64,000 nucleotides of DNA from Brachyhypopomus gauderio (Eukaryota; Chordata; Actinopteri; Gymnotiformes; Hypopomidae), in contig NC_135221.1 of assembly GCF_052324685.1 (NCBI RefSeq), positions 5,155,739-5,219,738 on the forward strand, in the 5' to 3' direction. A program made the translations under genes and the position numbers. This document shows positions 10,661-21,995 of the stretch, one piece after another. The notes beneath the pieces are model-generated. The model saw only the letters and a program-made list of their open reading frames with translations. It did no database searches and was not told the DNA's origin. Numbering within the stretch: the stretch's first letter is position 1; every line of letters begins with the position of its first letter.

Positions 10661-12930
10661 GGGGTTATCGTTCTGTTCTGAAACCCTAAGGAGGTCATGT
10701 CTGTGCCTCAGCGAGGATGGCATGCATCACTGGGGGAAACATTTGGTAGCTTTGTTCACGTTGACACTGCAAAGAAAGTATAGTGCAAAACAGACTTACT
10801 TGAGGTTGGGAATCATCTTTTCAGAAAGGGCTGTCTGGACTGCTAGACTCCAAAAGGGATCTTATAGAACGGCTCATTTTGATGACCTGCGCATAAATCT
10901 TTAACTTGATGTCGGGTGTGGTGAGCTAGAGTTGTCCCCATGGTAACGTCTCCTTCCCCTGGTCTACCCACACTGCAGCCCAGCTGTGCTGGCCCCCCGG
11001 TTACTTGCCGCGCCCCCCCCATCAGTGTACGAATGTGTGTTCTTCACCTTGTTTGCACTTATGTACATAACTGAATCAAAAATATTCAGAATTTATTTTG
11101 AATATACATAGACGAATGAAAAAAATATATATAAGAACTGGTTCAAATCAAATGACTGTATTGTTCGGAATACAGGTAAACAATGATCCTTTTAATAGGG
11201 TGTCGGAGAAATGCTGTTTTCGAGGGATTTGTTGTACCGTTTGCTAATGCCCTTCTTACCATGAGCATGTTGTTGCTTGCTGATAAAATAGGAAAAATTC
11301 AATGATGCTTTGTAGTTTGTCATGGTTTATAACTGCAGATTCAATTGAGCACTCTGGCTGGGCTATATCTGATCCTGAAGTGTGCTGGTGGTGGTTGAGG
11401 GAGTCCTGTAAAACGTAGGTAATGTGTTACTGTATCTAGAAACCAAAGAATAGACTTGTTTTTCTCTTTTTTTCTTTATGGATTGTGAATTACTTGTTCT
11501 GTTTCACATATACCGCTGCGATTATTCACATATGTAATGGGCTAAATTCAAATTAACCTGTGGGTCTAGGAGCTGAAATGAACTTGGATCTACTTGGGTT
11601 TAACGTCTCTGAAATCTGCTCTGGTAATATTCTGCCCCCTGCAGGTGGCAAGAAGTATAAAAAATTCCCTTGACTGTGAGGAGGGCTGTCCTCCAGATAG
11701 TGTCCTACAGGTCACCAACTTCAGGGTCAGATTATAGAAGGACAGCATTGCAACCAGTTACACAATGTAAGGACTTTTGTTCCTTTTTTTGGTTCGTTTT
11801 CAGTGTTTAGCTTTTTCAAATGCTTGTGCATTCCCCAAAATCAACAATACTCCTAAATATTTTACTGTATTTCCTCAATCAAAGTAACAATGTTCCACAA
11901 TCAAACGGTGAAAATCACCAGACAGAAGCCACTGTTGAAGAAATCTTGTACATTCTGTGCTCTACAATTGCTTTGGAAGCCAATAATTTTGTTGCCATGG
12001 CACTTGTCCTAGTAGTGAGGGAGAGACTGAATCTTTGTAGGTTACTACATATCGTCGATGCACCTTTGGGCCACTTTGGTCCTGAGCCTTCTGACTGTAA
12101 AGTGAAAGGTAGCACTTAGGACTTAATATGTGCATTGAATTGAGAAGTCCCAATGTGCAGAACTAAATGCAAAGGACACTTTTTACCACTGTGCTTGTTG
12201 GAGGAAAAACAACTAACACTCCTGCTGTCCGTCCTCCTGTGCCTAAACATTCTGTGTTGTGAAGACGAGTTTTGTGTTTTGTTTTGGGGTGTGTGTTTGG
12301 TTTTTTGTTTTTTTTTGTTTTTTTTTTTAGGGGAGGGTGGGGGGTAAAAATAAAACAAACAAAAAAATTTACTCCTTAATCATGGAGACCATCACTCTTA
12401 TTGTAACCCATATCTAAATACCAATTTGTCTGCGTGTGGTGTGGGGAAAATTTATTTTATTCGTATTTGAAAATAGTTGACACAGTTGATATATATAGAG
12501 AGATAGTAAGTAGTATTTTAAGTTCATATTTATGTTGTACAAATGTTGGTATGGTTTATAAATGAGGTCTCTTGTTGAGACTGGGATTTGTCCCTTTAAG
12601 GGTGTCAGTTGAGTATAGTTTTAAATGCTGATGCCAGTGTATAAGTGCTATCTTGTACTTGGAACAGTTATAAGAATGTTTCAAACCTTGTTTGTTTCAA
12701 AGCCATAAAAGGTTCCTCTTTCCCCCACTGTAGGACAAGACATTTGAATGCTTTGACTCTTTATATGAAATGCTTCTCTTTCTATTTAGTGTGTCGTGCT
12801 TGTATGTGCTGAAGAATTGTGCTTCTTGCCAATCCCTTTTATGATTATATTAATGTATAGAATATATACATACTTATATGATCTCTGTTCATTTTGTTTG
12901 ACATTTTAATAAAGCACTTAAATGGAAATC
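10661..12930 (+). other. mbnl3: Probable mbnl3 terminal exon and 3'UTR
   Basis: A good acceptor (pyrimidine tract then TTTTTCTAG, ending 10660) is followed in phase 0 by GGG GTT ATC GTT CTG TTC TGA. Spliced after the 95-nt exon this gives a protein ending NQ-GVIVLF, comparable with the very short NQ-IILK-type tails of mammalian MBNL isoforms. The rest would be 3'UTR of about 2.2 kb. It is AT-rich, includes a Pumilio-type TGTACATA near 11063, and ends at the poly(A) signal at 12908. The acceptor choice is inferred; the 3'UTR assignment rests on position and the poly(A) signal. Confidence 0.5.
12908..12913 (+). terminator. Poly(A) signal, mbnl3 end
   Basis: Canonical AATAAA at the end of the AT-rich mbnl3 3' region, followed by a TTTTGTCTTGT-type GU-rich element. 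The next gene's GC-rich promoter begins about 300 bases later. Confidence 0.7.
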
Positions 12931-13229
12931 CTAGACGACGTTTTGTCTTGTATAAAACATGAAGCCTAAGCTACACCGTAATTCGTCCCGGATCCTCCTG
13001 ATGTCCAAAACCACCGCGTGTGCTGTGCAGAGAATTGCTTCGAAAATCTTCGCACCGCGGCCTGGTCGTGTTATGACTTGATGTGTATTATTTATATATC
13101 CTTTACACGATCCTTCATGAGCAACTACAACGATCCGTATTTTTTTTTAATGCTCCAGATTGTTAATGCAATACCTTTTTTAAACGATTTCTCTGACGTT
13201 TCTCTCCGCAAGTCCCGCCTAACCGTTAC

Positions 13230-14269
13230 TTGAACCTATGAACGGGACCGGCCGCGCAGGATCCAATCCAACATTTCGACGAGCCACATCGAGGTTTGCA
13301 ACACATTTTTGCAAAAGTAGCGGCCATATCTTGACAGTGGGCTGCCGGGTTCTTCTCGGTTCGTTACCCCCCCCCCCCCCCCCCGGATATATATTTTTTA
13401 ACGCTTTACACTGCAATAAAACCTGTTGTTGGAGCTCAGATTGGGGCGGATGCGGGGTTTCCGCCCGTTGTGCACCGGTCGGGCTGACGCGCTTTAACCG
13501 AGCGGGTCGGGTCGGTTAGGGAGGGAGGAGAGGGAGTGGAGGTCTTCACCACCAACAACCGCGGCTTTGCGTGGAGCTTTGAACCTGTTGATTAAGAGCC
13601 AGGACCCCCTGCGGCCGACGGAAGACGCCCGCCCGCCGTACGGAGGACACGGAGGGGCCGTTCCTCACCTTTATCCCCCCCCCCCCCCCGCACATTAGGG
13701 ATGGCTGCCCGGCGCTAGCGACGCTCCTGCCTGGCGCTGCTCGTTCTCATGGACGCCAAGATGGAAGCGGCGGCGAACGCGTTGTGCATCTTTCCGCTTT
13801 AGTCAGCTAACGGGTCCTGCTGGGACTTATGACAGGCGAGTTAACGGGGGGGAGCGGCTGTTTAAAAAAATCTTGTCCAGTCTTGTGTTGCACTTGTGCG
13901 GAAGCGCGCCGAATCTAGACCGAGCGTAGATGGAGCAAGGGCGTCTTTGGTGTAGCTAGCTTAGCTTAGCCGAGCTTAGCTTAGCATACATTCGCCCGGC
14001 TTAGCCAAACTCGGCCTGTCTTAGCTTAGCTTAGCCTAGCTTAGCTAACTAGCTGGCCTGTGCTGCCGTATCGGAGCACATCGTTCAAGACGGATATAGG
14101 AACAAGTTTCGGCGCGTTTGGTTATTGGTTTCGGGTTTGAGGAACTGCTTAATTGCCGGTTCGGAGCACTGGGGTAATTCAACAGGTGGCTGCCTGCTTG
14201 TATGTCGGTAAGCAGGCGAAGTCCGCCACGCCGCAGCTGGGTCCGTCACTAGCGCCCGAACCCGCCCGG
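13230..14269 (+). promoter_or_regulatory. rap2c promoter region and 5' leader
   Basis: The sequence changes abruptly to CpG-rich, with an inverted CCAAT box (gattgg at about 13439), two poly-C runs (about 13370-13384 and 13676-13689) and a 13950-14057 cluster of TTAGC/GCTAGC repeats. No intron is evident before the rap2c ATG. Upstream AUGs followed by short ORFs occur at 13749 (17 codons before TAG) and 14202 (16 codons, ending 14252), so the leader may be translationally restrictive, depending on where transcription starts. Confidence 0.6.
13950..14057 (+). repeat. TTAGC/GCTAGC repeat cluster in rap2c leader
   Basis: Many direct copies of the pentamer TTAGC (as gcttagcttagcc and variants) over about 105 bp, in the rap2c 5' region. 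Confidence 0.85.
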
Positions 14270-15074
14270 ATGAAGGAATACAAGGTGGTGGTGCTGGGCA
14301 GCGGCGGCGTGGGCAAGTCCGCGCTGACCGTCCAGTTTGTCACGGGAACCTTCATAGAGAAGTACGACCCGACGATCGAGGACTTCTACCGCAAAGAGAT
14401 CGAGGTGGACTCGTCCCCGTCGGTGTTGGAGATCCTCGACACCGCCGGGACCGAGCAGTTCGCGTCTATGCGAGATCTGTATATTAAGAACGGACAAGGC
14501 TTCATCTTGGTCTACAGTCTCGTCAATCAGCAGTCGTTTCAGGTAAGGCGTTTGCGTGGGTCAAGTCCACGTTCAGGTATAGCAGTTCTGGGAATAGCTT
14601 GCCAACTTTATGCAACAACTAGCTAGATGAACACTTTGTAATGATGCATAATTGCAGCGAGGTAAACTGTGTGGATCATGTAGGCGGCATGATGGACGTT
14701 CATTACCTGTGTGGCAGGCCTAAAGTAACTACAGCGGATGGATCAACAGGTAGGAAACCATGACATTTGCATCCTGTCTTCTTGGGTCCCTCTAGGATAT
14801 CAGACCAATGCGTGACCAGATTGTTCGAGTGAAGCGCTTTGAGAAGGTTCCTCTGATTTTGGTGGGCAACAAAGTAGACCTGGAATCTGAGCGGGAGGTT
14901 GCTGGCTCCGATGGCCGAGCCCTTGCACAAGAGTGGGGTTGCCCCTTCATCGAGACATCGGCTAAGAGTAAGACCATGGTGGATGAGCTGTTCGCTGAGA
15001 TCGTGAGGCAGATGAACTATGCCACCTTGCCCGAGAAGCAGGAACAGTGTTGCACGGCCTGTGTGGTGCAGTGA
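14270..15074 (+). CDS. rap2c: Rap2c small GTPase
   Basis: Ras-family GTPase of the Rap2 branch, cycling between GDP and GTP at membranes and signalling to cytoskeletal and TNIK/MAP4K effectors. There are two exons, 14270-14542 (donor GTAAGG) and 14796-15074 (acceptor TCTAG), giving 183 aa, the normal Rap2 length. Visible motifs: P-loop [11 protein letters not shown] (10-20), switch [13 protein letters not shown] with the Rap2-specific Phe39, DTAGTEQ (57-63), VGNKVDLE (about 114-121) and ETSAKSK (about 145). The tail QCCTACVVQ has two palmitoylatable Cys (176, 177) and a CVVQ prenylation box. The CVVQ box and LPEKQ upstream of it match RAP2C rather than RAP2A (CNIQ) or RAP2B. The ATG at 14270 is fixed by homology; the frame stays open upstream but has no in-frame ATG. 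The neighbouring mbnl3 supports the identification. Confidence 0.97.
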
Positions 15075-17947
15075 GGTCTCGGGGCCCTACCACACACTTC
15101 CCAGGTACTGGCTGTTATAACAAAGCCACACACGTATGGTCCCACATGTACAGTACACATTTCACCAATACTTTACCAAGGTGTTTAAAGAATGTGCCAT
15201 TTGTTTTATTAATTTAACTACATTGGTAGTGTCTTGAAGCACAAAACTGGTGTCGTGTCTGATTTTGAACCAAACGTAGTGAACATAGTCATGTCCTGTA
15301 CAAAGCAGAAAGGTGCTATTTGCACACAAACAGCTGTTTTTGTGCTGTGTGAGGATATTCCTCTCTTTTAGAGTCCAGAGGGACACACGGGTAACGCTAT
15401 TCTAACCTGGTTTGGTTCTGTTATCGGTACATCACCCAAAGAATGTTACATAAAGAACAAAGCCAGCCAAGTCCAGCACAAGATTGCTGAAGCGTGAAGA
15501 GCCAGGCACAGTCTAGACTAGTCAGGTGGACATGAGCAGGGAGATTCCCAGAAAGGGCTAAGGAAGCCCCGCTGTCCTGAACAACAGTGTTCCAAAACAG
15601 GAAACTGCGCTCTGCATCGGATGTGCAGCTGTCATTTTGTTGTTGTCTTTAATTTTACTAAAGTAACATAAAAAATTCCCCAAGTCTAAATTCGCAGTGC
15701 CCGATTGATTTTAGTGGTCACAAATGTTCATGGAAATGTTTTGACGGTTGTGGTGTCATTAGGAAATAACTTCTCATTGCAACTTTTTCCCTGACCTACA
15801 TTAGTTCGGATTTGTCAACCACACTCTTTGTTTTATTTTGGATCTTTATTCCAACTTTAATCTTGCTTCTGCAAAAAGGTAGTATGCCATTGTTGCTGTG
15901 AATGTGAATTCATGCCGTACGATGAGGAACTAAGGTAGCAGGTTTGCCTAAAATACAATGATTGTTTAGTGGACACTTAACATGTGTAGCAAAGTGATAT
16001 GTAACTGAATCCCTAAATGGATAACTTAAAATCTGGTTTGATATGTTCACTTGGGCAACAGACGTGTCTTTGTTGAGACAGGAAGTCATACATAAATCAA
16101 TGTTTTTATTAATCCATTAATGTCCATCTTCAAATATTACCAGTCAAATAATTGAATTATTGGTGTTAAAATAACTAACGCTGTTGCCTTTTTCTTTTGC
16201 CTAGACATAACATCTGGCAGGCTGCCCCTGTTGGACCGGTGTCTGCTTCAGTGACGTTTCGACCTGCTTCAATGAGCCACACCAGTGCCACTGAGCCCCC
16301 CTGAACACTAAGGCTAAATAATGTCATCTGACCAGGCTTGGTTTTGCTGCAACTTAAGCAGGGACTTTGAATTCTCTGACTTTCATTGGTGTCTGTATTG
16401 TAGAGCACATATATAGTACAGTATATATACAGTATACTGGGCTTTTTGGGGAACATGTGGTTAGCATTGGGGAGGGCGGGGAACATCTGTCACAGGGCTA
16501 TTAATATCTATTTTCTTAGGGGGAAGTGGGTTATATATGAGCAGGACTTTTCAAGGCTGTAAAACTGCTGAAGGTGCTCAGTTATACATAATATCCCCAG
16601 GTCGTCTTTTAATGTTTTAAGTTTGATATGTAATTTTAAAAGTGACAATAGCCATTATACAGGTTTGAGACCTGGACCATCTAACTTTTGATCCCCCCCC
16701 CCTCTCTATCTTTTTTTTTTAAACTACAGTATGTATGCTTTTTTTCTCATAATAGTCTATTTATTAAAACGTTTACAAAGATGGAAACATATTGCATTTT
16801 TATGTTACATTGATTTATTTGCTTTTTGTGAGTATGCATTGTTTCTGAATTGGAGCATTAATGACGCCTTAAATGATTACAGTCTCAAACTTGTGCTGAG
16901 TCACTGCTTCCTGTCTCCTGTACTTTCTCTTGGACACGCAGGCCAAAAACCTTTTTTTAGATTCCACGACTTGCATGTATTGGGGAAAGGGCAGAGGGAT
17001 GAACTTTGCTATGAAAATGATCATTCTACGACTGGAACGTTTGCTGAAAATGACTGCTTATAAGGCCTTTTTAATCCACTAAAAGAATATCACACAGTGC
17101 AAGTGTTGAATTTATAATTCTACACCAGGAACTAAAATTGAAAACATAAATCTTTCAGCAGGCTTCTAGTAATGTGACCTTCCCTAAGAGTCCCAAACAT
17201 CTTGGTTAATTATGAAGGACAATTTGAAATGTATGAATTGAAGCTGTATGATGGAAAAAAGGTTTTTCCATCTTAAAGACATGATTGCTTAATGAGCTCA
17301 AAACGAGACCAGTAACGCATATTCATTATCTAACTAAACATGTTATTCCAGTATCATTGGTTGGTAATTAGATTTACATTGAAAAGTTTTCCTGTAGTTT
17401 TCGCTGCATGTGGATGTTAACGAGAAAATAGAATTTCAGTTCAAGAGACGCTGGAACGACTAAGTTAAGCAGCTTCAAGCCTCTCAAATAATATAACGTA
17501 TAGTCTTTGAATGAGTCGTTTATTTACATAAATTAATACATAAATGAAATATTTACTGCTTTATTTTATTCTTCAGTCCTATAGAGGGCAGTGTATACCC
17601 GCTTATATTGTCTGTAAGCATTTAACCATTTATTCTTGTACTGGTCCAGCAATCTCTTTTATCGGGCTTGAGACGCCAAATCATGTAATTCTGCTTTACA
17701 CAATTAGGTGTACAGCATATAATTATCGTTGTAAAGATTTTAAACGATTCTGGTATTTCCAAAGTACGTGTATTCCGTTAAGAACCAGACTCGGTGGTTG
17801 CAGAAAACGTTTATGCGCAATAAGATACTTTTATTTTGAAGGGGAATTTTGTAAACAGTGTCCGCCATTTCCCCCACATTGTACACCTTCCCTGTTTCTT
17901 CCCCCTAAATTGCAGTTCCTATATGAACAGCGGCAAACATAATCACA
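15075..17947. other. rap2c 3'UTR and intergenic region to alg13
   Basis: AT-rich and mostly unique sequence without a coding signal. A long rap2c 3'UTR is likely, but I see no canonical AATAAA before 17.9 kb; ATTAAA occurs near 16764. A C-run and T-run lie at 16694-16720. The alg13 promoter must fall within roughly the last 500 bases and shows no clear TATA box. Open frames here are short and have no resemblance to known proteins. Confidence 0.5.
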
Positions 17948-19072
17948 ATGAAGACGGTGTTTGTCACAGTGGGAACGACTTCTTTTGATGACCTGATAGT
18001 CAATATAACGTCAAGTGAGGTCGTAAAGGTAATGTAAAAAGTTAGTTAATAACATTCAGGGTACAAGAAGGAACTGACAGCTAGCTAGCGTTAGCTATGT
18101 GACTATAAAACATCCTAAATGTCATTTGGCTGGCGAGCAGAACATATAGAAAATACAGTTAACTAGTTATAATTTTACCATATGCCTGATTAGACGGGCA
18201 CAAACACTAAACAATAGCTTAACGAATCTCTATTTCAGACAGTTTTGTCACTGTTCTCATTTGTGACTCTTTAAGGCCTTGTTGGATCTTGGATATACAG
18301 ACGTGGTGCTGCAGGTTGGCCGGGGGTCAGTTGCCCCAGACCCACGGAGTTGCCCCGGCCTGAGGGTGGAGGCCTTCAGCTTTAAAGAGTCCATATCCGA
18401 CAACATCCAGCTCGCTGATTTGGTCATTAGTCATGCTGGTGGGTGCTTTGATGTGTTCATGAACATTAATGTATAACACATAATGTGTTATTAACATTCC
18501 CACTGGACTTCCGTGGGGTTTTCATCAGTGGGATTTCATGTTTTCTTCAAGGAGCTGGCAGCTGTTTGGAGGCCCTTGGCGCTGGCAAGCCTCTCCTTGT
18601 AGTGGTCAATGACAAGTTAATGGACAACCATCAACTCGAGCTCGCCAAACAGCTGCAGGCAGAATCACACCTGCTCTACTGCACCTGCAGGTTTGGTGCA
18701 GATGGGTTACTTCACACAAATTCACTAAAGAATCATTCGGGGGTCTCATTTTATTAAATGTGTGCTCTTAGCGACAGATGTCAGACCACATGTCAGATTT
18801 CTCGGGTTATACCTCTATACTTCATTGATTTAGGTCAATCTTGCAGCAGATATTAACAATTGTCTTGTTTTATATATGTCTACATAGATGGTATGTTTTT
18901 ACTAACTGATGTTTATCCTCTTTTTAAACTTCCTTTTGATTTTGTTTTATTTTATTTCAGCACTCTGCTGCAAACCCTCAGGAATATGGACTTGTCTACT
19001 TTGGTGCCGTTTCTGCCTGGTCAGCCTCAGAACTTTGCAAACTTTCTGGACAAAGCTGTTGGACTTGTCTGA
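17948..19072 (+). CDS. alg13: ALG13, UDP-GlcNAc transferase catalytic subunit (short form)
   Basis: ALG13 pairs with membrane-bound ALG14 on the cytosolic ER face and adds the second GlcNAc to dolichol-PP-GlcNAc in N-glycan synthesis. There are four exons: 17948-18028, 18276-18438, 18552-18690 and 18961-19072, all with GT-AG borders and consistent phases. They give about 164 aa, the size of the short ALG13 form. Visible family motifs: [13 protein letters not shown] at the N-terminus (nucleotide-fold start), [36 protein letters not shown], and the terminal [15 protein letters not shown]. The stop in exon 4 and the il2rg start 389 bp later leave no room for the OTU and Tudor extension found in the long mammalian isoform, at least in the usual position. 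No AATAAA lies between this stop and il2rg; the first is at 19590. Confidence 0.95.
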
Positions 19073-19461
19073 GCGTTGCCAGCTTGTATCGTGGTAAACA
19101 TCAACGTGGAAGTGGACTGCATAGTGAACCATGTTCATTTAGAATATTGTTGTTAAGGAATGCAATGGTTTTGTTTTTCTTCTGCCAAGGACAGTGAAGA
19201 ACTAGTTAACAGAACAGGCTGGAAATTAAGATACTGTGTACAAGATGTATGGAGATTGTGACAGTCAGCATGTATTCATGTTGAATTGTTCATACTACAT
19301 TGGTTTCACTGACTGAAGGAAGCATGTATGACGTACTTAGCACATGGAGGAAAATACTGTGGTCAAATGCGGAAGCGTGTTATTACCTACATCCTGTGCT
19401 TAGTGTAGCCAGAACCAGAATTTTGTGCTCAAGCTGTGGCTGGATGGTATAACTATGTAAC

Positions 19462-21995
19462 ATGACTTGGGTACGAACTTCAAAGATTCTTGTTTCTTGT
19501 TTTTTATTTGTCATCTTTTTTCATGGATATTTGTCTAGACCTCAACCCAGTAAGTGTTTGAACAGCTTTCACTTTATTTATGTCTTTGGAATAAAATTCT
19601 TTCTTGGAGTCTGTCAGTGCAATGATCCTGATCTTAACGTTTTAATTTGTTGTAAAAACAAATGACAGAATTTGTTATAGTTATTGTATTAGAAGCGGCG
19701 TTTTAGATTAAGTCATGTAAAATAAAAGTTTCTCTTTATTCAGTACGGCTCAGAAAATGGGTCTGGAAAATTTTCTGGGGATTTCCCATGCGTTACTTGC
19801 GTTGACGTGCAGAGCGTGGTACTTAGAAAAGATATTTATGCCAGCTTTGACAAATTGTCTTAAATTCTTCTTTCTGAACCTTAACAATTCCTTCAGTGTC
19901 TTCTACACATTTTGTTTAGTATTATCTAAAGTTGCAGAGTAACTGGAGGACAGTAGCAAATAACAAATAATCGGTGACCCAACCACCACATCACAACATA
20001 AGACTGGACCAAGAAGTGCAACAATAATGATGTGCAATACTGTTCACATTCTTATAGATATATATTTTTTCTGATCATATTCTTATATAAATGTTTCTGT
20101 TTATGTTCTAACTGCTATGAGTATTTGTCATCCATTTTGCCTTTTGCAGGTCTGAAGTGCACAAGTTTGGATTGTAAGGTTAACATCAGTTGTACAGTCA
20201 TCAACCTTGAGTATGTGGACTGCAACTGGACCGCCCCACCAATGCAGGAGAAGAACTACACCTTCCACAGTTTGTACGCCTATGTGGATCTCCATCTTCA
20301 CTTCTACACCCGTCCTGTGTCTGTGAAAGTGCAACAGGTATATGTTTGTTTATGTATGTTTCATATAATGTTTCTTTTCTCTTCAGATTTAAAGGGCAAA
20401 GTTCATATCACAAGTGTCCCGAGTACCTTCAGGAGCACAAGTATAATCTTGGCTGTAGGATTCCTTTTGAAAGACAAGATCAACGGTTTGATTGGTTCTC
20501 TACAAAGCTGTACATGGGAGGCAATCGACACATCAATAAAAATTACACAAGACTCCTAGAAAGAGGTAAGACGTATTGTTCAATAAGACATATAATCACC
20601 CATTTCCCCCCTAAATACCGAAAGGTTTTTTAACTGCAGTTCAGACCCCTCATCTGAGTTTTATAGATTTTTTTTTGTTGTTGTGGCCCACATTTATTTA
20701 TTCGTTCTTTAAAGTATTTTTAAAGATATTCGTTGCATCAAATTAGCATTGCTTAATTAAATGGTCATGTGTCATATGGTCGTATATCTGTACGTTCCAG
20801 TGAAGCTCAATCCCCCTTGTAACGTTTCTGCTGAATGGAATTCCAAGGATGAGCTGTGTGTGTATTGGGTGAACAATGTTCATAAGCTGAACTGTGTGGT
20901 CAATATGGTGCGTTATAGGAGAGCTTCTGACCCATGGCAGGTATAAAACACTTTTTGGTTATTTATTTATATGTTTACATAAACACACACACACAAACAC
21001 AGGCTTCCAGAGAAACAATGTTTTGGATAATCCTAGTGATTAATTTGGTACCTGTAGTTTTTTTTGTTTTAGAGTGCATGATACATTTTGATGTGTGTAC
21101 TGCCATGAGAAAATGTTTTTATTACTGGTTTATTTGGTCACAGCACGAATATTGAACATATTTATTCTTCCTTTCATCTGTTGCCCCATGCAGATTCACA
21201 ACACAGGGAGGTCCTCTCTGTACTGCATGTCTTATGCCTCTAAGGTAGCTGTTTACACTTTCCAAGTAAGGAGCAACATTGATGAAGCATGTGGTCCTTC
21301 TAAGCTTTGGAGTGACTGGAGTGATCCGGTCCAGTGGGGAAACCACACAGGTAGAGTTGAACATAACATGATGTATTTAGCTTAAGAAAATGTTTCTGCC
21401 AGTAGAAACACTGAGTGGTCAGAATGGAATTCTAACAGATTCTCAGATTCTTTTACTAATTTCAGTTTTGTTTGTCTGTTTGTCTGTCTTTGGATTCTCT
21501 ATTGCTTTCTAGAAGCAGTGGAGTGGCAGTCAGTTTTGGCCTATGTGTTGGGAGCCATTCTTCTTATCGCCCTTGCAGTGCTGCTGTGCTATTGTGAAAG
21601 GTATGACATGTACTTTATACATACTTTATAGGTATGTATGGGTTTTAGAAGTTTTGACTTCTAAAAATCTTACCCCTCTGGGCACAGGATAAAGGTAGTT
21701 TTCCTGCCTGCTGTGCCGGACCCAAGCAAGAACCTGCAGAATTTGTTTCAGAAATACAACGGGAATGTAGAGGTAAGTCTGTGTGTCCCGACCCTACTTT
21801 TGCTCCAAACCATCTCATGGCCTAATCATCATGCACAATTTTCAACTCTCCCCCTGCCCATCTCAGAGCTGGGTTCACGTCTCCGAAGAGCTGAAGGAGG
21901 CTTTCGAGCCAGACTACACAGATGTTGCCTGTGTCGTGTGCGACCCCAATGCCCCACCAGGCTGGGACGTGCCTACGGAACAGCCCTCCTCTTAA
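19462..21995 (+). CDS. il2rg: Interleukin-2 receptor common gamma chain
   Basis: Type I cytokine receptor subunit shared by IL-2, -4, -7, -9, -15 and -21 receptors, which signals through JAK3. Eight exons were deduced: 19462-19549, 20150-20273, 20387-20565, 20801-20940, 21194-21350, 21513-21600, 21688-21772 and 21867-21995. Phases agree and give 329 aa. Exon 1 encodes a hydrophobic signal peptide (KILVSCFLFVIFFHGYL) with a GTAAGT donor. D1 contains CTVINLEYVDCNW, matching the mammalian CFVFNVEYMNCTW. D2 ends in LWSDWSDP (WSxWS box). Exon 6 is the transmembrane helix (LAYVLGAILLIALAVLLCY). The tail has a Box1-like VPDPSKNLQNLFQKYNGN and SWVHVSEEL, like human PTLKNLEDLVTEYHGN. The exon 2 donor (GTACGC) is weak; a better-looking GTATAT 64 nt later leads to an immediate stop. 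The poly(A) signal is at 22996. Confidence 0.93.
19590..19595 (+). terminator. AATAAA within il2rg intron 1, possible alg13 poly(A) signal
   Basis: First canonical AATAAA after the alg13 stop codon (a second is at 19721). Both lie beyond il2rg exon 1, so if either serves alg13, the alg13 3'UTR overlaps the il2rg start on the same strand. Confidence 0.45.

Noticed and set aside
19757-19942. MGLENFLGISHALLALTC as il2rg signal-peptide exon
   Set aside because: No donor in the phase needed for exon 2. The 19462 exon has a better hydrophobic core, a GTAAGT donor and the correct phase.
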